Source: Rhizoclosmatium globosum (taxonomy: Eukaryota; Chytridiomycota; Chytridiomycetes; Chytridiales; Chytriomycetaceae). From it: 64,000 nucleotides of DNA. Both the position numbers and the translations under genes were made by a program. The stretch lies in contig MCGO01000002.1 of NCBI GenBank assembly GCA_002104985.1, positions 434,001 through 498,000 of the forward strand, given 5' to 3'. The first letter of the stretch is position 1. Every line of letters begins with the position of its first letter. Under the pieces are notes generated by a model. That model was not told the origin of the DNA, ran no database searches, and worked only from the letters and a program-made list of their open reading frames with translations. Positions 31,419 through 43,564 of the stretch are shown here, piece by piece.

Positions 31419-34276
31419 TCAATCCAAACTGCGAAGTCGACCACCATCAACAATCACGTCAATTTCAAGTCCCTTCTTTAAAAAATTTTCTTGTACGACA
31501 TTCATAGATACACCTTTACAGTTTCGAATATGTAAACGCTTGATGGAGCGGAATCGTGCCTCAGCAAACTTTACAATCCCAGATTCGGTTAAACTCTCAT
31601 CGCATCCCTCAAGGAATAATGTATGCAAACTTGTGAGTCCGTTCGCAAAGGCATTCGAGATAATGTAATCGGACACACCATGGTTGCCTGATAAATCGAG
31701 AACTATGGCACAAATCATTGTAAGTATGAGATTTGCAGAAAATAAATAAATTAATAACCTCTTAGTCTTTTAGCGAATTTAGGCGCTTCTTCGTGCGACT
31801 TCTTGGCTGTTGGCATTGCAAACTCTATTAAGGCTTGGCACTCATCAGAAGAACAAGGATACTTGGCTTTACTCTTAGGTTTCATAGAATTTTTCGCTAC
31901 TGAGACTCGAGGATTGAACTCTTGCTGTTGTTCCGAGACTCTAGACAATGGAACATCCTTACGAGTTGGAGAGGAAGGGCTTTGTTGCTTCTTGCTTCGT
32001 TCACTGCCTCTCCGTTTATTTGATAAGCTGCTGTTATTTCCGTAGAGTGTTGCCATAAAAGGCGAAGTTGTGCTGGTAGGTCTTCGAAGACCCGAAGGTT
32101 GTCGTTGGGGAATCGAAATGCGAAGCGGGAGAGGAGCAAGAGTAGTAGCTATAGATCTTCGAGCAGAATTTATGAGTGTGGTCAAAGACGGTGTTGATGA
32201 ATTTGAAAGAGTTGATGGGCTTATCGTGGTTGACAAACGTGGTTGTCCATTCACCATAACAACTCTTGGTGTTTGCAGGGTGTTGACATCAAACGCAATT
32301 GGTGGATTGCAGTGAAATAGTCTCAAATAAAGTAAACCAGGACAGTACTTTCCTAGAGCTGCCAAAGTTTTTGGAAATGTGAAGCTGAAATGGAAATCAA
32401 CCCATCTGCCAATCAGAATCAGTTACACACTGAAGAAACCACAAGCTACTTACTGGAGATTCACACAGTGTTTTGGGACTTCTGCGAGGTCTTTATCGCA
32501 AAAACCATCATAGCTAGCCAACTCGATTTTTTTGAGCTTCATACAAATTGCCGCATCTGAAACAAGCCAGCGTAACTTATTTGCAGCCCCAAGTCCCATC
32601 AATGACATTTCTCTTTTGGTTGTTCTGTGTGTACGAGCACCCAAAATAGGATCATTAACTCCATGTGTGTCAACTTGTAAATCTGAAATCGTCAAGTCTC
32701 GCAAATTCTTAGCATTCTTGGCAATTTCCTTCATTGCGGTATTTGATATCTTGACATGATGCAGCAACAGGCTTTGTAACGTTCCCGACACCTTCTTAAC
32801 AACGTTTCCAAGGCACCCACTCGTTAATTCGTCTCCATTCAGCTCAAGGTATTCTATAATCGGAGCTTTTTCGATCAATTGCGCGATAGTTGTGTCGTTG
32901 AACACGTTTGTGTGTTTGGAGTGGAATTTGAGAGCTTTCAATCGAGGGAGAGCGTTGGCAGCGATAAGAGATTCCATCTGTTCGCCTTGGATTCCAATAT
33001 GTACAGTCAGATCCAAGGATTTGAGGTTTCGAAGCTTTTCCGCCACTATAATTGTGATTGGGTCAACAAACATTTGGAAGTTTTGAATAAACTCTTACCT
33101 CCGCATAAAGTTGTTATTGTGTTTCGCTCGATTACGAGTGACAATACTTTCAGGTGTTTGCATTCGTCCAGTAAAATTTGAAGACCATCCGCAGGAAGGT
33201 CGAAGAGAACCATATTTAATCGAAGGGTCTACATATCGGATCAGTCGGGAGAAACAGACAAACAAGTTTCTTTTCACCTCCAAGAAAGGACAAATGGTTG
33301 AGAGCTTCCTCATATCCCAATGTTGCTGTTGAAAGTTTAGAGTGGAATATGAATTCAATGATTTTGTACCCAAGTGCACCAGAGTAGCCAGAAACCTCTC
33401 GTCTGAATTCTCGAATCTTCTCCAATAGATAATTCTCGTAGCGCTACTGTGCTGTTAGGATTCACGTTGGTGATGGCCCAAGGATACGATTTGATTCGGC
33501 CTGATATTGGATGTTCAAACTCACAAACTAATGCACAAGGTAACTTACAGCAGCCCATTAAATTTAAGCTTCTCAAGCCACTCATTCGCAACAACTTTTT
33601 GACACCAACCTCAGTAACTTTGAAGAGGTAGCCCAAATTTAGTTCCTTGATCCAATTCACAAAGAATCCAAGGACTTCAAGACCAACATCATCAACATGC
33701 TCGCAATGGGAGATATCCAAGTACGAAAGGGATTTCAGAGTATGAAGATGGTACAATGATCCTGAGTTTACCAGAGGACAACCGGAGAGGATCAACTGTG
33801 CGAGTGAAGACGCCAAAATTTCGGCAACAGAGCAAGTGGAAAAAAACGACGGGTCGATTCCAGTGCATGACAAATCTAATCTCATTATAGTCGAAAACCG
33901 CGCGAATGAAGGAAGCATGATGGTAGCAGTGGAAAGCTCCTTTCTCTTAGTGGCAAACAGTGCTCTCAGGATTTTCGTTGCATTTTTGGAGTGGTCTGCA
34001 TCGAATTCGATAAACTTGTCGCCTCCGAGTGTGTATCGGTTTGACAGGTCGAGTCGTTTCCACAGTTCAGGTGCATGATATAGGATAGCTTGAAGCCGAC
34101 GAGAGACGAGACATAATCTACATCTATCTTTATCCTCAAGGAGTTTGAATGCCTGGACAAAATATCGGCGATAGTTTTAGATGTTTGAAGTCCAATTGGC
34201 TCGGAGTTGATCAGAAACTCACCGATACAAGAATCTCAACTGGCAAGACTTGGTCCATCGAGGAAGCTGGAGCCAT
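31419..34276 (-). CDS. F-box / leucine-rich-repeat protein (AMN1/FBXL-like)
   Basis: The start ATG is at 34276 (MAPASSMDQV). The first intron (GTGAGT to ttttgtccag, about 34156-34220) joins LPVEILVS in phase to AFKLLEDKDRCRLCLVSRRL and APELWKRLDLS, a clear F-box of the kind that binds SKP1 in SCF ubiquitin ligases. Many LRR units follow in several exons, for example LKSLSYLDISHCEHVDDVGL, LRSLNLMGCCKLP, LQSLLLHHVKISNTAMKEI and LHTLFLEGCDESLTESG. A Ser/Pro/Arg-rich insertion (about 31850-32290) interrupts the LRR array. An apparent one-base loss near 33430 separates two LRR blocks. The substrate is unknown. Confidence 0.85.
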
Positions 34277-34635
34277 TTTTCCGTTTTTAGTCCATTGTTC
34301 TCGAAAGGGGGCAAACACCAAGTGCTGCGTTCCTTTGTTCCAAAAATAAGAGTGTAATTAAAATGCAACCAAAAAATGAGGGCAATGATTCGTGTAGACT
34401 ACTAAATTATATAAATCATACCCTATATAGTAAGACAGATTAATTGAATTGATCCCAAAGCTGTTTTGTGGACATGTCAACAGGGTTCTCAAAAATCAAA
34501 ACATCAACATCAAGTCAAAGGAGCAAAAAATAAATACGTATTATTTAGCCTCACATAAGAGCTAAAACCCCCAGCCCAAAATATCACGACCACAAATCAA
34601 CTTGCGACCTTCCACCTGTCTGAAAATAAATCCCA
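34277..34635. other. Intergenic, left edge of repeat-rich island
   Basis: AT-rich DNA upstream of the F-box gene. I see no gene or clear motif. Dense housekeeping genes stop here and do not resume until about 50750. Confidence 0.4.
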
Positions 34636-35643
34636 TTAATTCAACTGTATACATAGAGGAGTGGGCATCCCAGATGCTGGTGTATTAACGTGTTCATGAA
34701 CAACATTTTCTCCCTTGTATATGGACGTAGGAGTGATGCGTTTGAGTTTTTGGTATGGTTCTGGAAGAGGGTGCAAGAGCGGTTGCAAGAGCTGTGGAGA
34801 ATGGTGCAATTGGCCTTGGGAATGAGTGTGGGATGGCGGGAGGTTGGTGTGGATTATGATGTCTGTGAAACCTCTAACTGGTCTCGATCCGTTGACTGGA
34901 CGACAACAGACCTCAATCATTACAGATTGAAAGTAATGTCCATCCTATCCTGCAGGTCCATTGGCCCCAATTGCAGAGCGAGAAGTGTGCGGTTCCTAAG
35001 CACATTTATAGTAAAGGAAGGGAGAGAACAGGAAAGAGAATAACAATAAAAGAAACAACACAACTAATAAAGAAATACTCCACCTTGTAACTGCTCAACT
35101 TTCCCCATTGAAGAGCGCTTTTTGGGTACATTCTGTGATTAGTATTATGATATCTGGGCAGTAGTTAAGGTTGTGCTGGTATGGAAAGGGCCCTGGTTGC
35201 TGATGATGCTCATAATAGCAATTATGTATTCTTTGATTGGTGTAAAGGAGGCTGTTCAGCAGAATAGAAGGCTGGTTGATGTTCTGTCATATTGTTGGGA
35301 GTGTGGCTGATGAGAGGCTGGGATTGCAGATGCCCAGGATTGAACAAAATCTGAGCTGGACAAACAGGTGAAATGAAAGATGTGGTTTTAGTGCCAAAGG
35401 TCTTGGTGGAGCTGCAGTTCTCTGTGAAGCAAGTTGACCAACTGAAGTGTGTGCTGGTAGCAATCCATCTTGTGCTTCAACAACATAAACTGGTGACGGC
35501 CCAGATTTTCCTTTACTTTCTGGGACAATATATCCGTGGCCTTGGCGCAAACTGTGAAACATTTCAAAGTTTAACTTTCAAACCTTGTTTTCCATCGTTT
35601 CCTCAACTTAAGATCTTGGGCCATTTAAACTGTGATCCGCAAT
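34636..35643 (-). other. Gln/Pro/His-rich coding-like region, uncertain
   Basis: The minus strand has a chain of short open segments biased to Pro, Gln, His and Ser, such as HSPQLLQPLLHPLPEPYQKL, which ends in a stop near 34636, and HTPNNMTEHQPAFYSAEQPP near 35200-35300. Splice-like GT and AG signals can be found, but no start or conserved domain. It could be a low-complexity exon of a transposon-linked or host gene, or a chance bias. No function is proposed. Confidence 0.25.
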
Positions 35644-35663
35644 CCTATGTAAAGTAATAAATA

Positions 35664-36453
35664 GTGTTATGGTTTGTTGCATTGATGGTGGCAAGACAAG
35701 CCAAGGCATACCTTACACATATTGGCCCTAAAGTTACTAAAAATGTGATTTTCACACAGAGAATCAGAGAAAAGGCTGCCCATGAGCATTTTGTTTTTGT
35801 TATTGATGAACATTTGACTTCACAGCAGTCCCATTGTCTCAGTGCTGGTTATGAGGCAGGAGGTGTGTTCCATTATATGCCAGTTTTGACAGTAAGATAT
35901 CAAGAAAGTAAGTCTTAAATAAATGTTGGACTAGGTTTGATGTCCTATTCTTAGATGTCCTCACAAGAAATGCAAGTTTCAGGATCTTCACTGGAGAAAA
36001 TATTGCATTGATGATGACAAAAAACCAACGTGTATCCTGTTGCTCAATGCCCTGATTTACAAAGTTTATGGTCTTGTTGAGTTCCCACTCATTCCAGAAC
36101 CCCCTACTGTATGTATGCTTGTGACTGGTACACCAGCACTAACATTTACTGCTAAGAATATGGACAAAGATATTTCATTACAATCATACTGGTGGCTGAC
36201 CTGCAGCTTTCATTTAACAGCCCTGGATACATTCCTAATTAACAATACAAAGAAATTTGGTACTGCCTTGCTTTCCCTATGGCTGGGGTACTTTTTTATA
36301 CTTGCCTTTGGTGCTGGATTGGCAAAGACAAAGGCTCAAAAATTAAAACTATCTTTCACCCACAGTCTCAATTCTTACCAACATCAAGAAAGGTTCAGAA
36401 TAATTCTAAAGTTGATACCAACATTTAGGTGGTGGGCAGACAAAGTTGAATGA
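35664..36453 (+). pseudogene. Degenerate open segments with a weak Fanzor/TnpB-like motif
   Basis: The segment at 35664-35918 contains GPKVTKNVIFTQR followed by FVFVIDEHLTSQQ. This resembles the RuvC-III approach and the D-E-x-x-T-S zinc-finger lead-in of TnpB/Fanzor nucleases (pattern vDEy.TS..C..C). Downstream, in another frame near 35955-36000, is CPHKKC, a possible second Cys pair. No intact RuvC-I or RuvC-II motif, no full-length frame and no guide-RNA element could be seen. The following open segment (36040-36453) is not recognised. It lies directly beyond the presumed 3' side of the Helitron-type element. This could be a remnant of a transposon-borne nuclease or a chance match. Confidence 0.3.
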
Positions 36454-36485
36454 AGCAAATAAAGCAAATTATGAAGTCTTTAATT

Positions 36486-37533
36486 TCATTCTTCCCTATC
36501 TTCAATCTCGATATAAATACATTGATAACCGAAGTGTTTGTAACCGATATGCGCCGCCATTGTCACCTCCTTTGCAACACCAATCAAATCGTCGAACCAA
36601 TACCAAGCTCCGTCTCGCTCAAACGATGCTCGAAAATGAGCTCCAGTTTCTTCTGTGGCGCGGATCCTTGCACTGAGTTTCCACTTGCGATTCCCAAACG
36701 ACAGAGTCAATGGAAACACAAATTGATTTCCCTGCTCGTGAGTAACAACACAAAACAAAATTGGGGGAGGAGGGGATGAAAAGGCTTTGTTGGCTTCACC
36801 TGTCAATGCATAACAGTCTTTTTGAGCCCCATGACAACTCTCACCCACATTGATTCGTTGAAGTGAACGTTCTGCCAACTCCAAACTTAATTCCCCGCGC
36901 ACATCAAGCCAAAAGCTTCACTGACGTCAAACGGATTCTTTCCAGCCTTTTGAGTCCCTTTTGCAAGGCTTGAACTCATTTGCTAAATGGATGTGGTTAA
37001 ATATTGAAAGAGAACTAAGTTGCAAACCCAAAAAATGTGGCCGTGATTGTGATGTGCGTAGATGCGTGCCCTTTGTTGCACAATCTTACAGTTGAAACAT
37101 AGTTTTTGAATAGAGCCTGGAAAGAAATTGGAGCCTCTGTCAATAGTCTTGACATCACCTCCACTGGGCTCCCATACTCTCCAACTGCAAACATTTGCTG
37201 ATCTGTAATGACCCAGCTTGCAAGTAACTGGAGTCCATCTGACAACACCTGTAATTGATAGACTGGGGAACCACCATGTTGACGAGCATCAAAGTGCTTA
37301 TATAAACGGCCCCAAATTGAAACTGGATTGTGGTCAAACGAGGAAAACTGGTGACAGACCAGGTACATAGTGTATAGACATTCAAGGAGAGATGTGATGT
37401 AACAAGTATTTTGGGAATGTTGGTAGCTCAAGAATTCTTTTGGTGTTGAAAGTGATTGAAGTCGGGGTGGTGGAGGTAGTAGAGGTGATTGCGGTGAAGG
37501 AGATAGTGGTAGAGAAGGAGTTTTTGAATACAA
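36486..37533 (-). other. Ubiquitin-specific-protease (C19)-like domain at the Helitron protein C-terminus
   Basis: Two open segments (37533-37015 and 36902-36486) separated by about 110 bp that probably contain an intron. The first has QNTCYITSLLECLYTMY, matching the USP Cys box (GNTCYxNSxLQ). The second has TGAHFRASFERDGAWYWFDD, matching the USP His box, with the expected W-Y-x-F-D-D. Spacing between the boxes fits a compact C19 peptidase. A short Gln/Glu/Lys-rich helix (about 37430-37760) connects it to the helicase end. Which frames join across the gap is not certain. If intact it would cleave ubiquitin or ubiquitin-like proteins from targets. Confidence 0.7.
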
Positions 37534-40500
37534 CTTCTTTGCAGCTTTTGGACTTTATCCAGCTCCTTCTGTTCTGCAGCCACTTTTGCATTCAATGTCT
37601 TTGACAAAAAGGCTTGCTCTTTCAAATGAACTGCTGAGGCATGGAACAACACTTCAAACATACCAGCTTCATAAGTTCCACTGTTCCACTTCCGTATGGA
37701 TTCAACCTCCAAATTATTCAAGCAAATATTCTCAAGATTTCTGTGAAGCACAGCCAGCATCCGTCAAATTTTTTCAAGTCGATCATAGGGAAACGGCACA
37801 ATACCAAGCCCTGAGTGATGTTTTACTCTTGAGAGCCCAACATACAAAAGACCTCCACTGAACTCTGTATCTCCCAAATCCACAACACACTGATCAAAAC
37901 TTGCACCCTGAGACTTATGAATGGAGAGCCCATAAGCCAAGACAACAGGGTACTGAGTGCGGCTGAGTTTAAAATAGTCCTTGGAGACAACTGTAGTTGG
38001 AGCAATAGCAATATACTTTGAACGCAATGGTGAGATTGGAAAAAACGACGGTCCAGAATAGGAATCAAGTTCAACGACAAGAAACTCAGCAAACCCGGGC
38101 AGCGTTGGTTTATCCAAAAACACCACATCAATCACCGTGCCACAAGCTCGATTTATGACTCCCTCTGCTGTCCACAATTTGAAATAACCATTACTCGACA
38201 TCCTCGCGCCAAGAATAATTCTGACTCAAGCCCATTAAACTCATCAGACGACTTCTTGCAAGCTTCTTCGCAGTTGTTGATGGCTTTGAAACGCTTGATA
38301 GGCTGCCCAAGTTCCAAGAGACGTTTTTCATTCCGCTCAACTTTTTTGGCATTGGTTGCAAACAGGTGAATTGCATTATCAAACTTTGATGTCACAGGAT
38401 GGTTATCAACCAAGAAACGCCAATCTTTGACAGAATAGATCCCAAATGGTGCAATCAGCAGTATTTCTTTAAAATGGGTTTGGCCTGCATCTGCCACATC
38501 GTCCTTTTGCCGCATTAGTGTCTCCAACTTTACCACAAGCATGAACAAGAAGAAAAGGGCTTGTCCTTCTGCCTCATTTAATTTTGGAGAGTCACTCTGC
38601 CGAAACACTTCCATTCCTCCCACAGGTTGCAGCTGTCCATTGTCACCAACAAGAAGGATAGAGATTCCACCAAATGGAAGATCAGGCTGGCATGTAGCTT
38701 GTCGAAGACGGAGATCAATCATTGACAGTGTTGCTGCAGAGACCATCTTATATGGGAATTAGTTGAATTCTTTGTGATACATTGCCTTATGGAATATTTG
38801 CCAATGATGAGAGAAGTGACACCAACAAAGGTGTTTTGCAGACGTTTCAAAGAATCACCACCCAATGGTGCTAGTTTTGCTGGTTTCTTTGTGACAGGCA
38901 ATAGTAGAAGAGAATGAAGTGTCACACCACCAATCAAGAATGCTGCAGTCCTGATGGTGCAGCGCGCAGGCATTTTGCTGAAGTCAACTGATATGTTATG
39001 GCATTCACAACAAATGACTTTCCAGATCCAGCTCTACCAGTCATAATCATCAAGACTTGCTTTCCTGCTTCTACACCTGTTGTAAAGATTCCATACGCTA
39101 TTCTTTGCTGTAAATTTACTGGTTAGAAGCTTCCTTGAGGAAAAATACCAACCTTTTTGTTCAAACAAGCTGGATCTGAGAAAGGAATCCCACGAGAAGA
39201 TAAACCCTCTGTCTCCTTCTTTACTAATTGATCCAGGTTCTCCCTGAAGACATTTGTTCCTCAGTATATTGTAGTCGTTGGGAACTGATCCAGTTGACAT
39301 TCACAGTTTCCTCCAATGTTGACACAGTTTCCACTCCGTCTTCTAACAGTGGCATCATTCGTGATAAATCTCTCCAGTCATCTCCTTCAACTTGATCTTC
39401 CTCATTCTGATTGCTGTCAGCTCCTGGTGCAGCATTGAATGACTGCTGCTCAACCAAAATTTCTTCAATTTGGTCCAATTCCGTTGTGGTGACTATAAGT
39501 TTCTTGGTTTGCACATCAACTGTAGCCATAAACAGTTTGAATCGCACTACAGCAGAATCTTCGTTCATAAGCTCCTTTTTGTCTCCAACTGACCAATCCG
39601 AAAATGCAATTAAAGTAAACATACAAAATACTTTGCAAAGTTCTTTCCCAGCACAGCACTACTGAATTTGGCACCAACTTCACAACAATCTTGGTTGGAT
39701 CAAGGATCTGCTTCAACTTTCCAGGTTTGACTTCAAATCGACGGCCAAAGTCAAACAGAAAATGGATTCCATGGTCACTACGGTTTGCAAAAAATGTCTT
39801 GATATCAGGCCCGAGAACCATTTTCCCAGAGACAACATCTTTGACAAGTTTAACTATGCTCAGATCGCAGTTAACAGTAACAAACTGGTATGTTGATGAG
39901 TAGAGATTTCCACCAGCCAGCATCTGGGCTGCTTGCCCTTTCCCAATATAATTGACCTGTGACATCTGCAGGAACACCTTTCGAAGTTGAGTGGAGGTCC
40001 AACTTGCATCAGTGGCATGGCGCATAATAGACTGAAACAGTTGAGCAGTGTCGCGAGAGGTTGGTTCTGCTTTTGTGACATACTTGACAGCGTAAGTCTT
40101 TGCACGTTGGAAATCAATCAGAAGTTTCATGTCTACATTAGCTTGCCAATGCTGGCCTTGCATAGAATTACATCCATTCAAGAAACCATCGTCGCGCTTG
40201 TGGTGAAGCTCTGCACGAATTTACCTCCAGGAAGCTCCTTGAAAGTCAACTTTGTTTTTCCCACCATACTCTTCTCAAATCCATACTTACAACCTCCCTT
40301 GCCATTATTTAGTAGGAATCTGGTTGACAAACATGACGTTGACAGTAGTTGAGCCAGTCTTCAAAGTGAGCTTGCATGGAAGAATCATCTTTTAGAATGA
40401 TGGAGAGTGAAACAGCACAGAGATGAGGATCCGATAGACTCCAGCCTTATCTGCTCGTTTCTCTGCAGTCCTTGGGTTGCATTCATTGATCATAGTATCT

Positions 40501-43500
40501 GCATACCAAACTAACAACTCTTCAGCCCAGACACCCTGCAGATGAATCTGCTCCATCTCCTCCTCTGGCAAATCTGGTTCTTCAACATTTCCATCAGCAG
40601 ATCCAAGTCGGTAGGCTTTGTATGCTAATGCTGCAAGCTTGAAGAGACCCGGATCATTTTTGGCAGCGCCAAATCCATGAGCGTGGATAACTGTTGTTCC
40701 ATGCTGATATTCATATCGATGCCAAGTCCATTCCAAGTCAAGAACATTGGTGTCTGTAAAAAGTTTTGATAAGTTCAAGACAATTGACACTGTTAGGGGT
40801 ACTCACAAAAGTGCTTCAAGAATGCCTCAAACTTTGTGAAAACAACCAGTCAACAATGTGTGGATTTCTTGAAGCTTGGGCAGCCCACTTTGTTGAAGAC
40901 ATCAATCCTTCAGGCATCAAGCGACTGAGATCTTCCCAATGGTTTGCAGCAGCTGAGTGAGTGAACCACACTGTTGCAGGTTGTTTCTGCTGCATGATTG
41001 CATCCAGTTCCTCTGCCCGCTGACCCCAATATGCCGGCGTTCCAGGCAGATTGGCAGAAAATGCCGACATCCTTCCCAAAACTTCCTGCGCCTCTGCAAG
41101 TCACCTTTGGCCATCCAAACTAGATCATCTAAATCCATATTTGCATCACCAGGATTCTTCTTCAAGTACACATTTGCTTGACCAATCTCTTGTGGCAGGA
41201 TTCATATTGTTGAGCATAAAAGTATAGCGAGCATCTTCCATAAACGGATACCAAAGAGAATTCCGTGTTGGATGGATTTCAGCAAACTCAGTAGATGTGT
41301 ACCAAACTGATTCAATGGGACAGATTTCAATCGACTCTTGTTGGAGGGTCAGCAATACCCAATGGATGGAGATGTGGAAATGCTCCAGTAAACAACCCTT
41401 CTACTTCAAATTCATTCAGAGGAGCAGGATTCACAGATGGCCAATCAAGAATACTGGACTGAGGTTCTGAGCCCAAAGATTGTTTTACTTTGTCAGATTC
41501 CCAAATCTGGAAGCTCATAGAACGAATGGTAAATTTCAGGGCCCACATCTTCTGCAGATATATCAGGGCCACTTTGCATTGGAGCTAGAACCTCATCTTC
41601 ATCCTCCTCTATTACAGTGAGGCCATAAGGCACACCATCAATCACAGGAAGTAGAAGAAGCGACTTTTCATCCAAGGCAACTTTTGCAGTGATATATACT
41701 GGATTATGGGCCACAAAGAAGTTGATAAACACTCTGACACGATCGCGATTTGCATGAACCAATTTGGATTCAATCCCATTGTTACGTCAGAAATATTGGA
41801 CTGGAAGAGACGATGCCAGTCGAGGAAGGTTCAAACATACTTGCAGTGAATCTTGTCGAAACGTGGCAATATGACCTGATAGCTTAGTTTCACCGCTTCC
41901 CTTCATATGTATAACACTCATAAATGGCAAATATAAAGCACAGAGGAGTTTTTCAATGTCAGTCAGTTGGACAATCAGTTGGTGTTGGAAGGAGTGAGCT
42001 GTTTGGAATCATGTCATTTGCTTCTGAGAATCTTTGAATGATTTGTTTTAGAATCTGAATTGGAGTAACAGATAAACTTACTTGATTCTGTCTGGCAAAC
42101 ACTTTTGGCATTCATAATCTTCTGATTCCCAGTTTTTGGCTTCAGTAGATTTTCACAGGTTTTGCAGTGCCCTTGGTAGAAAGTTATTACTTGTGCCACA
42201 GCATAGCAAAACAATGTACCTGAGTTCAAAATAGTTGGACCCATTTTGGTATGAAACTTGTCCATTTCCCTGATTGCCCAGTCTTGATCTTTAAGCTCTC
42301 CGTTTTTGGCTGCATCAAACTCTGTCATGTATTCTGTCTTTGCAAGCTGTGGGCGCTGATACGCAGTTTTATGGGCTGTTGTTATGTGTTGTTCAGTGAA
42401 AGTGAAGCTTAAGAGAACCAGATTACAAACCTGCAGCATTCTTGATTTGAATTTCCGCAGCAATGTCAGGCTCCAAGTTGGCTGAAACCTTACGTTGTGC
42501 TGCAGAGAAATAAGACACAGACTCAAAAGGCATATTACACTCACAATCAGTGTTAACGGCACGTTTCTTGGTACAAGGCTCTTCTTGATCATACATATTG
42601 TCTTGATGCTCTCGTTTTCGATCTATTATTGAATTAGATACCATAAATTATGTGACAAGCAACACAGACTCACATAGCATTCCTTTTGCGTCGGCATCCG
42701 AATCGGTGTTAGAGGACTCAAGTCGAAACTTCTTTGTAACTGGTAAACTATTGATCAGCTATGCAATACGGCATTCAAGACAAACTTACCTGGCTTGTCT
42801 TCAGTTGTTTCATTCTTTGCGTCTTTCTTTCTTCGCGGTATGTGGTTTGGGCACAGCTTGTTTGCCCGTGACTTGTGTGTGTGAAGTTTCAAGCCATCGG
42901 TCGTAAAACAGAAGCTGCAAAACGGGTCTTTGATTGCAGAGGAGAATGCAAAGTGAGACAGAGAAGGGACAATCACTGAAGAACGGTTTAATAAGAGTTG
43001 AAGTTTTGTAAAGGATCTGCTGCATTCCTCACCATTGGGATCCACGGTTTCAATTGACTGTAGGCTTGTATAGAAAAGCGCTTGAGCGACCGTGGTTGGA
43101 AGATTGGTTTTGAGGCCCAGGTCGCCTGTGTGTGTGTCTGTGCGTGTGTGTTGAAATCAGCAACGTGCTGAGCTAGAGAAAACTTACCATGTCTTGGATT
43201 ATTCCCACTGTCCGTTAAGGTTGAAGCCACGTCCTCCAGCAGTTGATTGATTTGATCGGAGTGGTCTATGATTGAAGGTTTGAGTGGGCGACTGAATGGG
43301 TAACGTTGAACTCACCGTCGTCTGCATTCGGTTTGCTCAGTCTGGCTGCTGCAAATTGAGACATTGTATTGTTGTTATTTGCGGCTGGTATTGCTGGACT
43401 ATGGTTGGGATCTATAACGTGTTTGGTCATTAGAGAGGCACGCACTCAACACACTCACCAACAGCGTTGTTCGAAGGGCTTCTTTGATACGCACGATGTA

Positions 43501-43564
43501 ATTTAAAGTCTTGTCTTGACTTCCTCGCCCAAGTGAGGTGTCGGATTTGATGTTTTGGACGCAT
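36486..43564 (-). CDS. Helitron-type Rep/helicase with N-terminal Cys/His finger and C-terminal USP-like protease domain
   Basis: A multi-exon minus-strand gene, tentatively starting at 43564 (MRPKHQIRHLTWARK). Domains from N to C: Cys/His finger (CSFC...H...C, about 42840-42925); zinc-binding segment (CKTCENLLKP, near 42150); Helitron-like N region (FEVEGLFTGAFPHLHPLGIAD near 41370, ATVWFTHSAAANHWEDL near 40960); Rep HUH motif (TTVIHAHGF, 40672-40701); two-Tyr motif (YAVKYVTK, near 40085); PIF1-type SF1B helicase with Walker A (GRAGSGKS, 39016-39039), GISILLVGDNGQLQPVGG (near 38650) and SIHKSQGASFDQ (near 37910). The last part is a USP-like domain. Introns are frequent and not all resolved, so integrity is uncertain. 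Helitron proteins nick DNA and replicate the element by a rolling circle. Confidence 0.85.
36486..43564 (-). mobile_element. Helitron-type rolling-circle transposon (coding part; termini not found)
   Basis: The domain set (HUH Rep with a YxxxY pair plus PIF1-like helicase) defines a Helitron. Helitrons start with TC, end with CTRR after a short hairpin, insert between A and T, and make no target duplication. I could not identify convincing termini. A CTAA on the minus strand near 36424-36428 is in a suitable place but lacks a clear GC-rich hairpin. The element therefore extends an unknown distance beyond the coding part, possibly including the fragments at 34.6-36.4 kb. Confidence 0.75.

Noticed and set aside
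36424..36428. CTAA (minus strand) as the Helitron 3' terminus
   Set aside because: The motif is too short to mean much alone, and no GC-rich hairpin was seen just before it.
43120..43155. GT-rich run as a telomeric or CRISPR-like repeat
   Set aside because: It is a short irregular GT microsatellite within the Helitron 5' exon/intron region, with no spacers.
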